Notes under the pieces: model-generated | Told to the model about the DNA's origin: nothing | Database searches by the model: none | What the model saw: only the letters and a program-made list of their open reading frames with translations | Translations under genes and position numbers: made by a program | Shown here: positions 54,403 through 62,471 of the stretch, in pieces | Layout: the number at the start of each line of letters is the position of its first letter | Position numbering within the stretch: position 1 is the first letter of the stretch | NCBI GenBank assembly: GCA_934129895.1 | Contig: CAKOWY010000002.1 | Span: forward strand, 124,001 to 188,000 | Direction: 5' to 3' | Origin: an uncultured Clostridia bacterium | GTDB lineage: Bacteria > Bacillota > Clostridia > TANB77 > CAG-508 | Length of the DNA: 64,000 nucleotides

Positions 54403-56170
54403 AATGGAAAAGAGGAGATCTAATATAGATTTACAAGTAATAAGAATTCAAAAAAAATTAGAAACTTTATTTAATGGAGTTGTTAATGGGAAGTTTGATG
54501 AAAATAGTGAAGAAAATATAGATGTTTTTTATAGTAGAAGTATTAGTGGTTTAATTTTAATGAATTTAGTAGGTATAGATAAGACTAACATTAATAAGTT
54601 TATTACGGATGGTTTTAACGACTATGGAATAGATTGTATATATAGAGATGAAAATTCAAAAAAACTAATATTAATACAATCTAAGCTAATTAAAAATGGT
54701 AATTCCTGTCCATCAAAAGGAGAAGTTTTAAAATTTTTAGACGGAATACAAAAATTATTAAATTTAGATTTCTCAAACTTTAACGAAAAAATTTTAGAAA
54801 AAAAAGAGATGATAGAAGAAACTATATCGGATGTTAATTATAAAATTGAAATGATATTAGCATACACAGGTACTCAAAAATTAGCAAAAGAAATAGAAGA
54901 TTCAATTATATCTTTTGAAAATAATATAAATGGTGGAATAAGTGATTTAATAAGCCATAAAATAGTAGATAAAACCCAGATATATAAAATGGCATTAAAT
55001 GATTTTAATTCACAAATTGATATCGACAATATTGAATTACTAAATTGGGGAGTAATAAGTGATGGGGAAAATGCTAATGCTTATTATGGTATAGTAAATG
55101 CTTCATATATTGCAGAATTATGGAAAAAATATGATATTAGATTACTAGCACAAAACATAAGATTTTTTAAAGGTAATTCTAATGTTAATAATGGTATAAA
55201 GAATGTATTATTAACTGAACCACAAAATTTTGTATATTATAATAATGGAATAAAAATTATAGCTAATAAAATAGAAAGAAAACTAAAAAGAAGTCTTGAT
55301 CGAAATGCAGGAGAGTTTTCTTTAAAAGGTATAAGTATAGTAAATGGTGCTCAAACAGTAGGTTGTATAGGGGACGTATATGAAATAAATCCAGAAAAAA
55401 TATCAATAGCAAAAGTTTTTGTACAAATTATATCATTAGAGAATAGGGAAGAAAACTATGGAGAACAAATTACTAAATTATCCAATACTCAAAACAAAAT
55501 CGAAAACAAAGATTTTGCTTCTCTTGATGAACAGCAGGAGAGAATAAGAAAAGAATTAGCAGTAGAAAATATAGAATATATATATAGGGACGGAAATAGA
55601 GAAACAAAATTTAAAGATAATTTTACAATTGATGATGCAATAATTGCTATGGGATGTTATAATAAAGATGTAGTTATATCAACTATAATTAAAAGAGCGA
55701 TAGGTAGTATATATGATGATTTAAATAAGTATCCATATAAAGAAATATTTAATAACAAGTTAGAGGTTAATCTATTATGGAAAAATGTTAAAATATATAG
55801 AATATGTGAAGAAAGTATTAAAGAAAAAATTAAACAGCAAGCAAGTAAAAAGAAATTAATATTAGTTCATGGAAATAGATTTATACTTCATATGTTATAT
55901 AGAATATTAATTAATAAGTATGATTATAACGGAACTGACCTACCAGAAACCAAATTAATAAGTGATATTATAGATAGTACAGTTGAAATTGTTAATAACA
56001 AATCAACAGAAATTTTTGGTGATACATATATAGCTAATGTTTTTAAGAATAACAATAAATGTATAGAATTAGAAAAAAAGATTTTTGAAGAATGGGAGAT
56101 AATAGAAAATGATAATTCTTCTGAACATAATCATTGTGAAGATAAACAAATTACTTTATTTGAGATGTAA
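54395..56170 (+). CDS. AIPR (abortive infection phage resistance) protein
   Basis: 591 residues. The AIPR domain is visible in LLAQNIRFFKG...LTEPQNFVYYNNGIKIIANKIE and SIVNGAQTVGCI, with LSNTQNKIENKDFASLDEQQERIRKEL after it. The N-terminal part (FITDGFNDYGIDCIYRDENSKKLILIQSK) resembles a PD-(D/E)xK nuclease fold with D and Q-x-K. AIPR proteins accompany restriction-modification systems and some single-gene defence systems. ATG 54395 overlaps the dpnII stop (ATGAGTAA), so expression is coupled. Confidence 0.85.
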   Translation: MSKMEKRRSNIDLQVIRIQKKLETLFNGVVNGKFDENSEENIDVFYSRSISGLILMNLVGIDKTNINKFITDGFNDYGIDCIYRDENSKKLILIQSKLIKNGNSCPSKGEVLKFLDGIQKLLNLDFSNFNEKILEKKEMIEETISDVNYKIEMILAYTGTQKLAKEIEDSIISFENNINGGISDLISHKIVDKTQIYKMALNDFNSQIDIDNIELLNWGVISDGENANAYYGIVNASYIAELWKKYDIRLLAQNIRFFKGNSNVNNGIKNVLLTEPQNFVYYNNGIKIIANKIERKLKRSLDRNAGEFSLKGISIVNGAQTVGCIGDVYEINPEKISIAKVFVQIISLENREENYGEQITKLSNTQNKIENKDFASLDEQQERIRKELAVENIEYIYRDGNRETKFKDNFTIDDAIIAMGCYNKDVVISTIIKRAIGSIYDDLNKYPYKEIFNNKLEVNLLWKNVKIYRICEESIKEKIKQQASKKKLILVHGNRFILHMLYRILINKYDYNGTDLPETKLISDIIDSTVEIVNNKSTEIFGDTYIANVFKNNNKCIELEKKIFEEWEIIENDNSSEHNHCEDKQITLFEM

Positions 56171-56182
56171 TAAATACTTAAG

Positions 56183-56209
56183 GGCAGAAAATATTTTTCT
56201 GCTTTTTAT
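56183..56209 (+). terminator. Terminator of the DpnII-type operon
   Basis: GCAGAAA...TTTCTGC (56184-56190 with 56196-56202) with TTTTT following. Confidence 0.85.
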
Positions 56210-56316
56210 ACTATATTTCGACAAACCTCTTATAATAAGTGTATTATAGATATAGAAATACAATAAATTAGTATTATGTTTAATTGATTTTAATATTTAT
56301 CGCAAGGAGGGGAAAA
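56210..56316 (+). promoter_or_regulatory. Upstream region of the TrlF-like gene with TTCGACAAA motif
   Basis: TTTCGACAAAC at 56216-56226 matches the core of the inverted motif upstream of the B ATPase gene (AATTCGACAAAC, 44161-44172). Only the core is shared. A TATAAT lies at 56231. Confidence 0.4.
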
Positions 56317-58743
56317 ATGATTAAAAAAGTAGAAATTAAAAACGAAGATTTAAAACAATTATACAATAAAGTTATAAAAAATGGAAAAAATATTGCAAGT
56401 ATGAAAAAATTAGATTTGCATATACATACTCCTGGTTCTAAAGATTATATATGGAAATATGATAAATCTGAAGAAGAAAAGGAATATATAGAGTTTCTTA
56501 ATAGATTTATAGAGTCAGATTTAGATGCTATAGCGATTACAGATCATAATACAATAAAAGGATATGAGAAAATAGAAAGTATTATACAAAATAACAATGA
56601 ATTAAAAGAAAAGTTGAAAAACAAATATATTCTCCCAGGAGTTGAAATAACTTGTTTTGGAAGACATTTTTTAGTATATTTTTCAGAAAAAATGTCTATA
56701 ATGGAAATTAAAAGTTTTCTTGTTGAATGTGGTATAGATACAGATGAAGGTAATGAAAACTCAACAGCAGATAGAGTTACTCCTTTAACTTTATGTGAGA
56801 TAGCCAAAAAGTATAATGGTATAGTAGTATTACCACATGCTGATTCTGATAAAGGATTTTTAAAAGATTACATAAAAATTCAAAAAGAACTGAAAGATAC
56901 TTTTGAATTGAAAGGTGGAATTATAAAGAAGGTTTTAACTTCTGATAATTTATTTGGAGTATGTATAAACGATGAAAGAAACAGACAAAGAATTAGAGAG
57001 GTATTGAGTAATTATGGTAAGAATATAAAGATATTTAAAGCTTCTGATAGCCATAGCTCTTATTCCGTAGAAGATTATCAAGGTTCAGGTAAAGCAATGG
57101 GAAGTGAATATTTTTGGGCAAACATAGGAAATGTTAATTTCAGAACATTAAAGTTATTTTTTTCAAATCCAAATACAAAAATTATAGAAAAAATAGAAGA
57201 AAAAGATAATCCATATATAAAGGGGTTTTGTGTAAAAGGAGGATTTATAAAAAATAAAAATAGAGATGAAGAGTGGGCGATAATTCCTTTTTCAAAAGAA
57301 TTAAACTGCTTTATTGGTGCTAGAGGAACTGGAAAATCAACAATAATAGATATTATTAAATATACATTTAACTTTTTTGAAACAGAATTATACGCAGAAA
57401 AGGAAAAAGAAGATGATTATATTATTATTTCTAAGAACTATGAAAAAGAATATGAAGAGTATAGTGAATATAAGAGTATTATAAATAGGTTTGATGAAAT
57501 AATTACTTTTATAAATAAAGGTAGTGATTTGTATGCTTTACATATAAGTCCTAGCGGTTTTACTAAACCTAATGCAACTTTGTATAAATATGAAAATAAT
57601 AAGTTTAATAAAAAGAATTTTATAAAAAAATTAGATAGGAACAAAATATCTAGCTTAGAAAAATTTATTATTGAAATAAAACCTATAATATATCAACAAA
57701 AAAATATACTAGACATAGGGAATAACAAATTAAAAGTAACTAGAACCATAACTAATATTATAAGTAAACTTGTTGGAGAAGAGTATAGAGAACTTATAAA
57801 GAAAAAACTAATGTTACAAAGTGAAATAAAAGATATTTGCAATCAAATGAATTCAGATAGAAAGGTAGATAAACATGCAGATGCAAATAGTAAAGAATTA
57901 TCAAGTAAATATGAACAATTATTAGAAGTATGCGAAAAGATTAATACTATCAATATAAATACTTTAGTTGAAATGAATAGGATATTAGATAAAAAATTGC
58001 AATTAAATTATGAAGTAGTATTGCATAAATCATATATTAAAGAATTAATTTATGATATTGTTAAGGGTAATAGGAATGATAAAAATATTGATTATGAGCA
58101 ACAACTAAAATTAAGAAGAGATTTTAATTTTTTATTATCAAAAATTGGAGAAGTCCATAATTTAATTTATTTACTATTTACTAAACAATATAAGAAAATA
58201 TCAGAAGCTACAGGACTATCTGAAGAAATAGCTGAAGAAGCATGTAATTTATCATATAAATATATATTAGGAGAGTATGTAACAAATATACCTCAAGTAA
58301 TAATTGATTTTAAATTAAATGTAAATTATGGTAGCAAAAATAAAGATGTTTTCGTCGAAAGAGAAAATTTATCGTTTGGACAAAGAGCGGTAGGAATATT
58401 ATTAATAATTTTATATGGTACTACTATTTCAGATTTTAACCAGACAATAATTTTAGATCAACCTGAAGATGATTTGGATAATTCATATGTATATCATACA
58501 TTAGTCAAACAATTAGCAGATGTAAAAGAAAAAAGGCAATTAATAGTAGCTACTCATAGTCCTAATATTGCAGTTGCAGGAAATGCAGAAAACATTTTAG
58601 TCTTAAAAGGAAATGGTGAAAATGGATGGATTGAATGTAATGGAACAATTCATAATAATAGGGTATCTAATGAGGCTGTTGACATATTAGAGGGAAATGA
58701 AACCGTCTTTAAAGAAAGAGCGGAATTATATGGAATAATATAA
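56317..58743 (+). CDS. TrlF-like PHP-domain and AAA/ABC-type ATPase defence protein
   Basis: 808 residues. An N-terminal PHP phosphoesterase domain has DLHIHTPGS (33-41), AITDHNT, LPGVEIT, LPHADSDKG and ASDSHS, a full set of metal-binding His/Asp. A large ATPase follows with Walker A IGARGTGKST (about 333-342), a coiled-coil insert, signature LSFGQRAVG (about 684) and Walker B TIILDQPEDDLD (about 709), then ATHSPN. This is the TrlF-type architecture found in phage-defence islands. ATG 56317 lies after AAGGAGGGG. It is the last cargo gene of B and has its own terminator. Confidence 0.85.
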   Translation: MIKKVEIKNEDLKQLYNKVIKNGKNIASMKKLDLHIHTPGSKDYIWKYDKSEEEKEYIEFLNRFIESDLDAIAITDHNTIKGYEKIESIIQNNNELKEKLKNKYILPGVEITCFGRHFLVYFSEKMSIMEIKSFLVECGIDTDEGNENSTADRVTPLTLCEIAKKYNGIVVLPHADSDKGFLKDYIKIQKELKDTFELKGGIIKKVLTSDNLFGVCINDERNRQRIREVLSNYGKNIKIFKASDSHSSYSVEDYQGSGKAMGSEYFWANIGNVNFRTLKLFFSNPNTKIIEKIEEKDNPYIKGFCVKGGFIKNKNRDEEWAIIPFSKELNCFIGARGTGKSTIIDIIKYTFNFFETELYAEKEKEDDYIIISKNYEKEYEEYSEYKSIINRFDEIITFINKGSDLYALHISPSGFTKPNATLYKYENNKFNKKNFIKKLDRNKISSLEKFIIEIKPIIYQQKNILDIGNNKLKVTRTITNIISKLVGEEYRELIKKKLMLQSEIKDICNQMNSDRKVDKHADANSKELSSKYEQLLEVCEKINTININTLVEMNRILDKKLQLNYEVVLHKSYIKELIYDIVKGNRNDKNIDYEQQLKLRRDFNFLLSKIGEVHNLIYLLFTKQYKKISEATGLSEEIAEEACNLSYKYILGEYVTNIPQVIIDFKLNVNYGSKNKDVFVERENLSFGQRAVGILLIILYGTTISDFNQTIILDQPEDDLDNSYVYHTLVKQLADVKEKRQLIVATHSPNIAVAGNAENILVLKGNGENGWIECNGTIHNNRVSNEAVDILEGNETVFKERAELYGII

Positions 58744-58799
58744 AGAATGGGATAAGTAAGTCGTGTTTTATTACACTGTCAATCAAAGTGCAATTTTAA

Positions 58800-58832
58800 A
58801 ATTCCAAAGTGCAAATTTTGCACTTTGGAATT
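58800..58832 (+). terminator. Terminator after the TrlF-like gene
   Basis: AATTCCAAAGTGCAAA/TTTGCACTTTGGAATT (58800-58815 with 58817-58832): a perfect 16-bp stem, which may work in both directions. Confidence 0.85.
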
Positions 58833-58844
58833 AATTATTTCATA

Positions 58845-59138
58845 TTATTCATCAAAACAACCCATAACTAACTTAGAACCATCCACAAACCCATTCCTAT
58901 AATACTTTTCATTCCAATAATCACAATAATCTAAAAAATTATCATCAAGTTTATGTAATTGTTGTCTAACATATTTCTTATTACACTCAGGTACATTTCT
59001 TAAAATATTTTCAGCTATTTCATCAAAATGAATCCAATGTTTTTTATCCTCATCAGATTTTAAAGCAGAGATATCTTCATCTCTATAAATAAACCAAGCT
59101 TTTAAAATATCATCATTAACTTCTCTTAAATTTTTCAT
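58845..59138 (-). CDS. 97-residue conserved element protein, B copy
   Basis: Paralogue of 42041-42334 and of equal length, with the conserved start (KNLREVNDDILKAW), middle (HFDEIAENILRNVP, KYVRQQL) and end (DYWNEKYYRNGFVDGSKLVMGCFDE). It lies at the integrase-distal end of B and starts behind GGAGG. The function is unknown. Confidence 0.8.
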   Translation of the reverse strand: MKNLREVNDDILKAWFIYRDEDISALKSDEDKKHWIHFDEIAENILRNVPECNKKYVRQQLHKLDDNFLDYCDYWNEKYYRNGFVDGSKLVMGCFDE

Positions 59139-59201
59139 ATAAAACCTCCAAAATAATTTTTAATTTTATAGAAGATTGCTGCAAAATTTTAGCAAATAAA
59201 A

Positions 59202-59220
59202 TTGGGAAAATTTTGGGAAG
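59202..59220 (+). repeat. Putative integrase arm sites, right end of B
   Basis: TTGGGAAAA at 59202 and TTGGGAAG at 59213, starts 11 bp apart; the pair ends 121 bp before att copy 3, almost the same distance as at the right end of A. Confidence 0.6.
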
Positions 59221-59341
59221 AATTGCTTCAAAAAACATCCTAAAATTGCATAAATGTTCAATAAACCGAATCTTCTATAAATGGCTAAATACCAGCAAAA
59301 GCTTAAGTTTTCATAAATCTTCAAAAGTGCCTTTGCCGGCG

Positions 59342-59358
59342 CTCATAACCCGAAGGTC
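59342..59358 (+). repeat. att copy 3, truncated (17 bp)
   Basis: CTCATAACCCGAAGGTC is identical to the first 17 bp of copies 1 and 2. After it the sequence diverges, although GCAACC recurs at the expected distance (59375-59380). It marks the right end of the tandem array. Confidence 0.8.
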
Positions 59359-59578
59359 CACAATTTATACTAAAGCAACCCAAAAATAAAGAACAAGTAT
59401 CAATAATAAAATTCACATATCCATGTTTCACCAAATACAAAATAAAAAAATTACTTCATCGGGATCCATTAATAAAATTAGAAAAAAATTAAATCACAAA
59501 TAAGCAAGATTAAAAAAACTATTTAAAACCAGCATTAAAAATGTTATAATAAAAAGCAAAAAGATTAGGAGAAAAAGT

Positions 59579-60184
59579 ATGAGTCAAAAAGAAAACAATG
59601 AAATCACAATAAAAATCAAATGTGAATTAAAAGAATTCTACAAGATAATAGAAGAAAAAGGATTCAAAATAATAAACAGATTCTCAATGGATGACACATA
59701 TTTCATACCAGAAGAAACAGATATAGATAAGTTAAGCATAAGAGATATATTAGCAAAAGCAGTATTAGTAAGAGACATTATAGGAAAAACATCAAATAAA
59801 AGAACAAAACTAATAACATTTAAGATCAAGAACTTTGATAAAGCAGGAAATATATTAAATCAAGAATCTATCAATTGTAACATTTCAAAAACAGAAGAAG
59901 CCAAAAAATTATTAAAAGCAATAGGATACAAAGAAATCATGAATATAAAAGAAGACGATATAGTATATGAAAAAAATGGACTTGAATTAGCAATTAAAGA
60001 CATAAAAAATGGAGATAATTTAATAGAAATAGAAACTGAAGAAACAAAAGATTTAGACAGTATAGAAAAATTAATTCAAAAAGTCAATGAAATAGAAATA
60101 CCAATTTATACAGACAATTATTTTGTCAAAAAAGCAGAAATAGAACTGGAGAAAAAATTAGGAAAAAGCACTAATAAAAAATAA
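59579..60184 (+). CDS. CYTH-domain protein (triphosphatase-like)
   Basis: 201 residues. The N-terminal ITIKIKCEL strand stands for the CYTH ExExK motif but lacks its glutamates. DDTYFIPE, KLITFKIKNFD, LELAIKDIKNGDNLIEIETEE and TDNYFVKKAEIEL follow the alternating charged-strand pattern of the triphosphate tunnel fold. CYTH enzymes hydrolyse triphosphates or form cAMP. With the altered first motif the activity is uncertain. Confidence 0.65.
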   Translation: MSQKENNEITIKIKCELKEFYKIIEEKGFKIINRFSMDDTYFIPEETDIDKLSIRDILAKAVLVRDIIGKTSNKRTKLITFKIKNFDKAGNILNQESINCNISKTEEAKKLLKAIGYKEIMNIKEDDIVYEKNGLELAIKDIKNGDNLIEIETEETKDLDSIEKLIQKVNEIEIPIYTDNYFVKKAEIELEKKLGKSTNKK

Positions 60185-60220
60185 AATATAACAATATGAC
60201 CTAAGAAAGGAAAAAATAAC

Positions 60221-60631
60221 ATGGTTAAAAACATAGTAAAAGATGTAATGTTCTTATCACAAAAAGCAGAAAAAGCAACAGAAGAGGACAAATACATAGT
60301 CAAAGATTTATTAGATACATTAAAAGCAAACAAAGATAGATGTGTAGGTCTTGCTGCGAATATGATAGGATATAATAAAGCCATAATTTGTGTATCAGGA
60401 GGATTATATGACTTTATAATGATAAATCCTGTTATAACCAATAAAAAAGAAGAATATCAAACAGAAGAAGGATGTTTATCATTAATTGGAGAAAGAAAAT
60501 GCAAAAGATATAAAGAAATTGAAGTGGATTATTTAGATATAAATTTTAATAAACAACATGCAAAATATAGCGGTTTTACTGCTGAAATAATACAACATGA
60601 AATAGATCATACAAATGGAATAATAATATAA
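60221..60631 (+). CDS. def: Peptide deformylase-like protein
   Basis: 136 residues. Motif 1 is GLAANMIG, with Met where the canonical GxGxAAxQxG has Gln. Motif 2 EEGCLSL and motif 3 QHEIDHTNGI are intact, giving Cys and two His to bind the metal. Deformylase removes the formyl group from nascent proteins. The short length and the changed motif 1 suggest a second, divergent deformylase rather than the main one. The ribosome binding site is AGAAAGGA. Confidence 0.82.
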   Translation: MVKNIVKDVMFLSQKAEKATEEDKYIVKDLLDTLKANKDRCVGLAANMIGYNKAIICVSGGLYDFIMINPVITNKKEEYQTEEGCLSLIGERKCKRYKEIEVDYLDINFNKQHAKYSGFTAEIIQHEIDHTNGIII

Positions 60632-60641
60632 ATTAAAACAA

Positions 60642-60671
60642 TTGACAAAAACGAATAAAAAATGATATATA
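60642..60671 (+). promoter_or_regulatory. Promoter of the second histidine phosphatase gene
   Basis: TTGACA (60642-60647), an 18-bp spacer and TATATA (60666-60671). AAGGAG follows at once, so the leader is very short. Confidence 0.6.
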
Positions 60672-60683
60672 AAGGAGAATAAT

Positions 60684-61355
60684 ATGAAAACAACAGTATA
60701 CCTAATAAGACACTCAGTAAGAATTAATACAAAAGACGTAATAGAAAGTTGGAAAACAAGCCAAGACAAAATAGTAAAAAGCGAGAAGATAATATTAAGT
60801 GTAACAGGAGAAAGAAGAGCGGAAATACTAAGTAACGAAGAAGAACTACAAAATATAGATATAGTATATACAAGTAATTGTGTAAGGACATTGCAGACAG
60901 CTAAATACCTATTAGAAAAACAACATTTAAAAGCAAATATAGATGAAAGATTTGATGAGAAAAGAGTAGGAAAACCAAATGACAAAGAATATCCAGATTG
61001 GTATACAAGACAATATGAAGATGAAAACTTTAAAACAGATGGAGGAGAAAGCCAAGCAGAAGTAAGAGAAAGAGTAAATGAAGCATTTCAAGAAGTTATT
61101 AGTCAAAATAAAGGAAAAAGAATTGCAATATTTACACATGACTATGCAATAATGTATTTCTTATTAAAATGGTGTAAATTAGAAAAAGTAACACCAAATA
61201 GAGAGATAAAATTAAGTTTTAAAGGCAAAATAGTATTTGATAAAAGAATAAATTCACCAGAAGTATTCAAATTAACATTAAATGATTCAAATAAAATAGA
61301 GGAAATCGAAAATATTCCATTTGATGATTTAGAATTTGATGACTTTAATAAATAA
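60684..61355 (+). CDS. Histidine phosphatase family protein, copy 2
   Basis: 223 residues, closely similar along its whole length to 19496-20179: LIRHSVRI at the start, KIILSVTGERRAEILSNEEELQN, SNCVRTLQTAKYLLEKQ, GGESQAEVRERV and IFTHDYAIMYFLLKWCKLE. Both catalytic His are kept. The same Ser follows the first His. The two copies would be about 8 kb apart without the mobile elements, so an old local duplication is likely. Confidence 0.85.
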   Translation: MKTTVYLIRHSVRINTKDVIESWKTSQDKIVKSEKIILSVTGERRAEILSNEEELQNIDIVYTSNCVRTLQTAKYLLEKQHLKANIDERFDEKRVGKPNDKEYPDWYTRQYEDENFKTDGGESQAEVRERVNEAFQEVISQNKGKRIAIFTHDYAIMYFLLKWCKLEKVTPNREIKLSFKGKIVFDKRINSPEVFKLTLNDSNKIEEIENIPFDDLEFDDFNK

Positions 61356-61421
61356 ATTATATTTTAAGTTAAAATAATATACAAAACATGTAAAACTTAA
61401 AAGTAATACAAGGAGGAAAAT

Positions 61422-62396
61422 ATGTGTACAGCAGCAACATATAAAACAAAAGACTTCTATTTTGGAAGAACATTAGACTATGAGTTTTCTTATAAAGAAG
61501 AAGTAACGATAACACCAAGAAATTACCAATTCAATTTTAGAAATAAAGAATCAATTACAAATCATTATGCAATAATAGGAATGGCTTATGTAGCCGATAA
61601 TTATCCATTATATTATGATGCAATAAATGAAAAAGGATTAGGAATAGCAGGATTAAATTTTGTTGGTAATGCTCATTATAATGAACAACAGCAAGAAAAA
61701 GATAATATTGCACAATTTGAATTTATTCCATGGATTTTAAGTCAATGTGCAACAACAAAAGAAGCAAGAAAATTAATAGAAAAAATCAATTTGTTAAATA
61801 TTTCGTTTAGTGCTCAATTACCATTAGCACAATTACATTGGATTATTTCAGATTCAGAAGAATCAATAACAGTAGAAGCGGTAAAAGAAGGAATTAAAAT
61901 ATATGATAATCCAGTAGGAGTATTAACAAACAATCCATCATTTGATAAGCAACTATTTGCACTAAACAATTATATGAACTTGTCTAACAAATCATCTCAA
62001 AATACATTTGCACCAAATTTAGAATTACAACAATATAGTAGAGGAATGGGAGAAATCGGACTTCCAGGAGATTTATCATCACAATCAAGATTTGTTAGAG
62101 TGGCATTTGTAAAAATGAACTCTGTATCTGGTGAGGATGAAAATGAGAGTGTAAGTCAATTTTTTCATATACTTAATTCAGTTGACCAACAAAGAGGATG
62201 TTGTCAATTAGATGATGGAAAATATGAAATTACAATTTATACTTCATGTTGCAATGCAACTAAAGGAATATACTATTATACAACTTATAATAATCATCAA
62301 ATAACAGCAGTTGATATGCATAAAGAAAATTTAGATGGAGATAGTCTTATTAGATATCCATTAATAAAAGGTGAGCATATCAATTATCAAAACTAG
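61422..62396 (+). CDS. bsh: Bile salt hydrolase / choloylglycine hydrolase family (Ntn-hydrolase)
   Basis: 324 residues. The mature catalytic Cys is residue 2 (MCTAATYK). FGRTLDYEF supplies the conserved Arg and Asp, and GLGIAGLNFVGNAHY, GVLTNNPSF and SSQSRFVRVAF match the remaining active-site blocks. There is no signal peptide. The family removes glycine or taurine from bile acids, or cleaves penicillin V; the close match to clostridial bile salt hydrolases favours bile salts. It supports an intestinal host. The ribosome binding site is AGGAGG. Confidence 0.9.
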   Translation: MCTAATYKTKDFYFGRTLDYEFSYKEEVTITPRNYQFNFRNKESITNHYAIIGMAYVADNYPLYYDAINEKGLGIAGLNFVGNAHYNEQQQEKDNIAQFEFIPWILSQCATTKEARKLIEKINLLNISFSAQLPLAQLHWIISDSEESITVEAVKEGIKIYDNPVGVLTNNPSFDKQLFALNNYMNLSNKSSQNTFAPNLELQQYSRGMGEIGLPGDLSSQSRFVRVAFVKMNSVSGEDENESVSQFFHILNSVDQQRGCCQLDDGKYEITIYTSCCNATKGIYYYTTYNNHQITAVDMHKENLDGDSLIRYPLIKGEHINYQN

Positions 62397-62400
62397 TAAT

Positions 62401-62436
62401 AAATATCCACAAATAGAGTAAATTTTGTGGATATTT
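62401..62436 (+). terminator. Hairpin after the bile salt hydrolase gene
   Basis: A perfect 13-bp stem AAATATCCACAAA/TTTGTGGATATTT (62401-62413 with 62424-62436) with few T residues after it. Confidence 0.7.
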
Positions 62437-62471
62437 GTGATATAAAATATAAAGAAAAGGAGTGTAAAAAG

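Larger units (their letters stand above)
42564..59341 (+). mobile_element. Integrative mobilizable element B (~16.8 kb)
   Basis: Begins with att copy 2 (42564-42609) and ends at the partial att copy 3 (59342-59358). Backbone genes are in the same order as in A: integrase, zinc-finger protein, excisionase-like, replisome organizer, TnpV-like, oriT-like region and 97-residue protein. There is no DnaC-like gene and no relaxase, only a mobC-like relic. Cargo is an ABC-type ATPase, a pyrophosphatase and 2H phosphoesterase, a DpnII-type restriction-modification operon with an Mrr-type nuclease and AIPR gene, and a TrlF-like protein. Confidence 0.88.
59139..59578. other. Right end of element B and chromosomal junction, non-coding
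   Basis: Contains the arm-site pair, the truncated att copy 3 and then A-rich chromosomal DNA up to the CYTH gene. No open frame is supported. The gene start at 59579 is preceded by AGGAGAAAAAGT. Confidence 0.6.
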
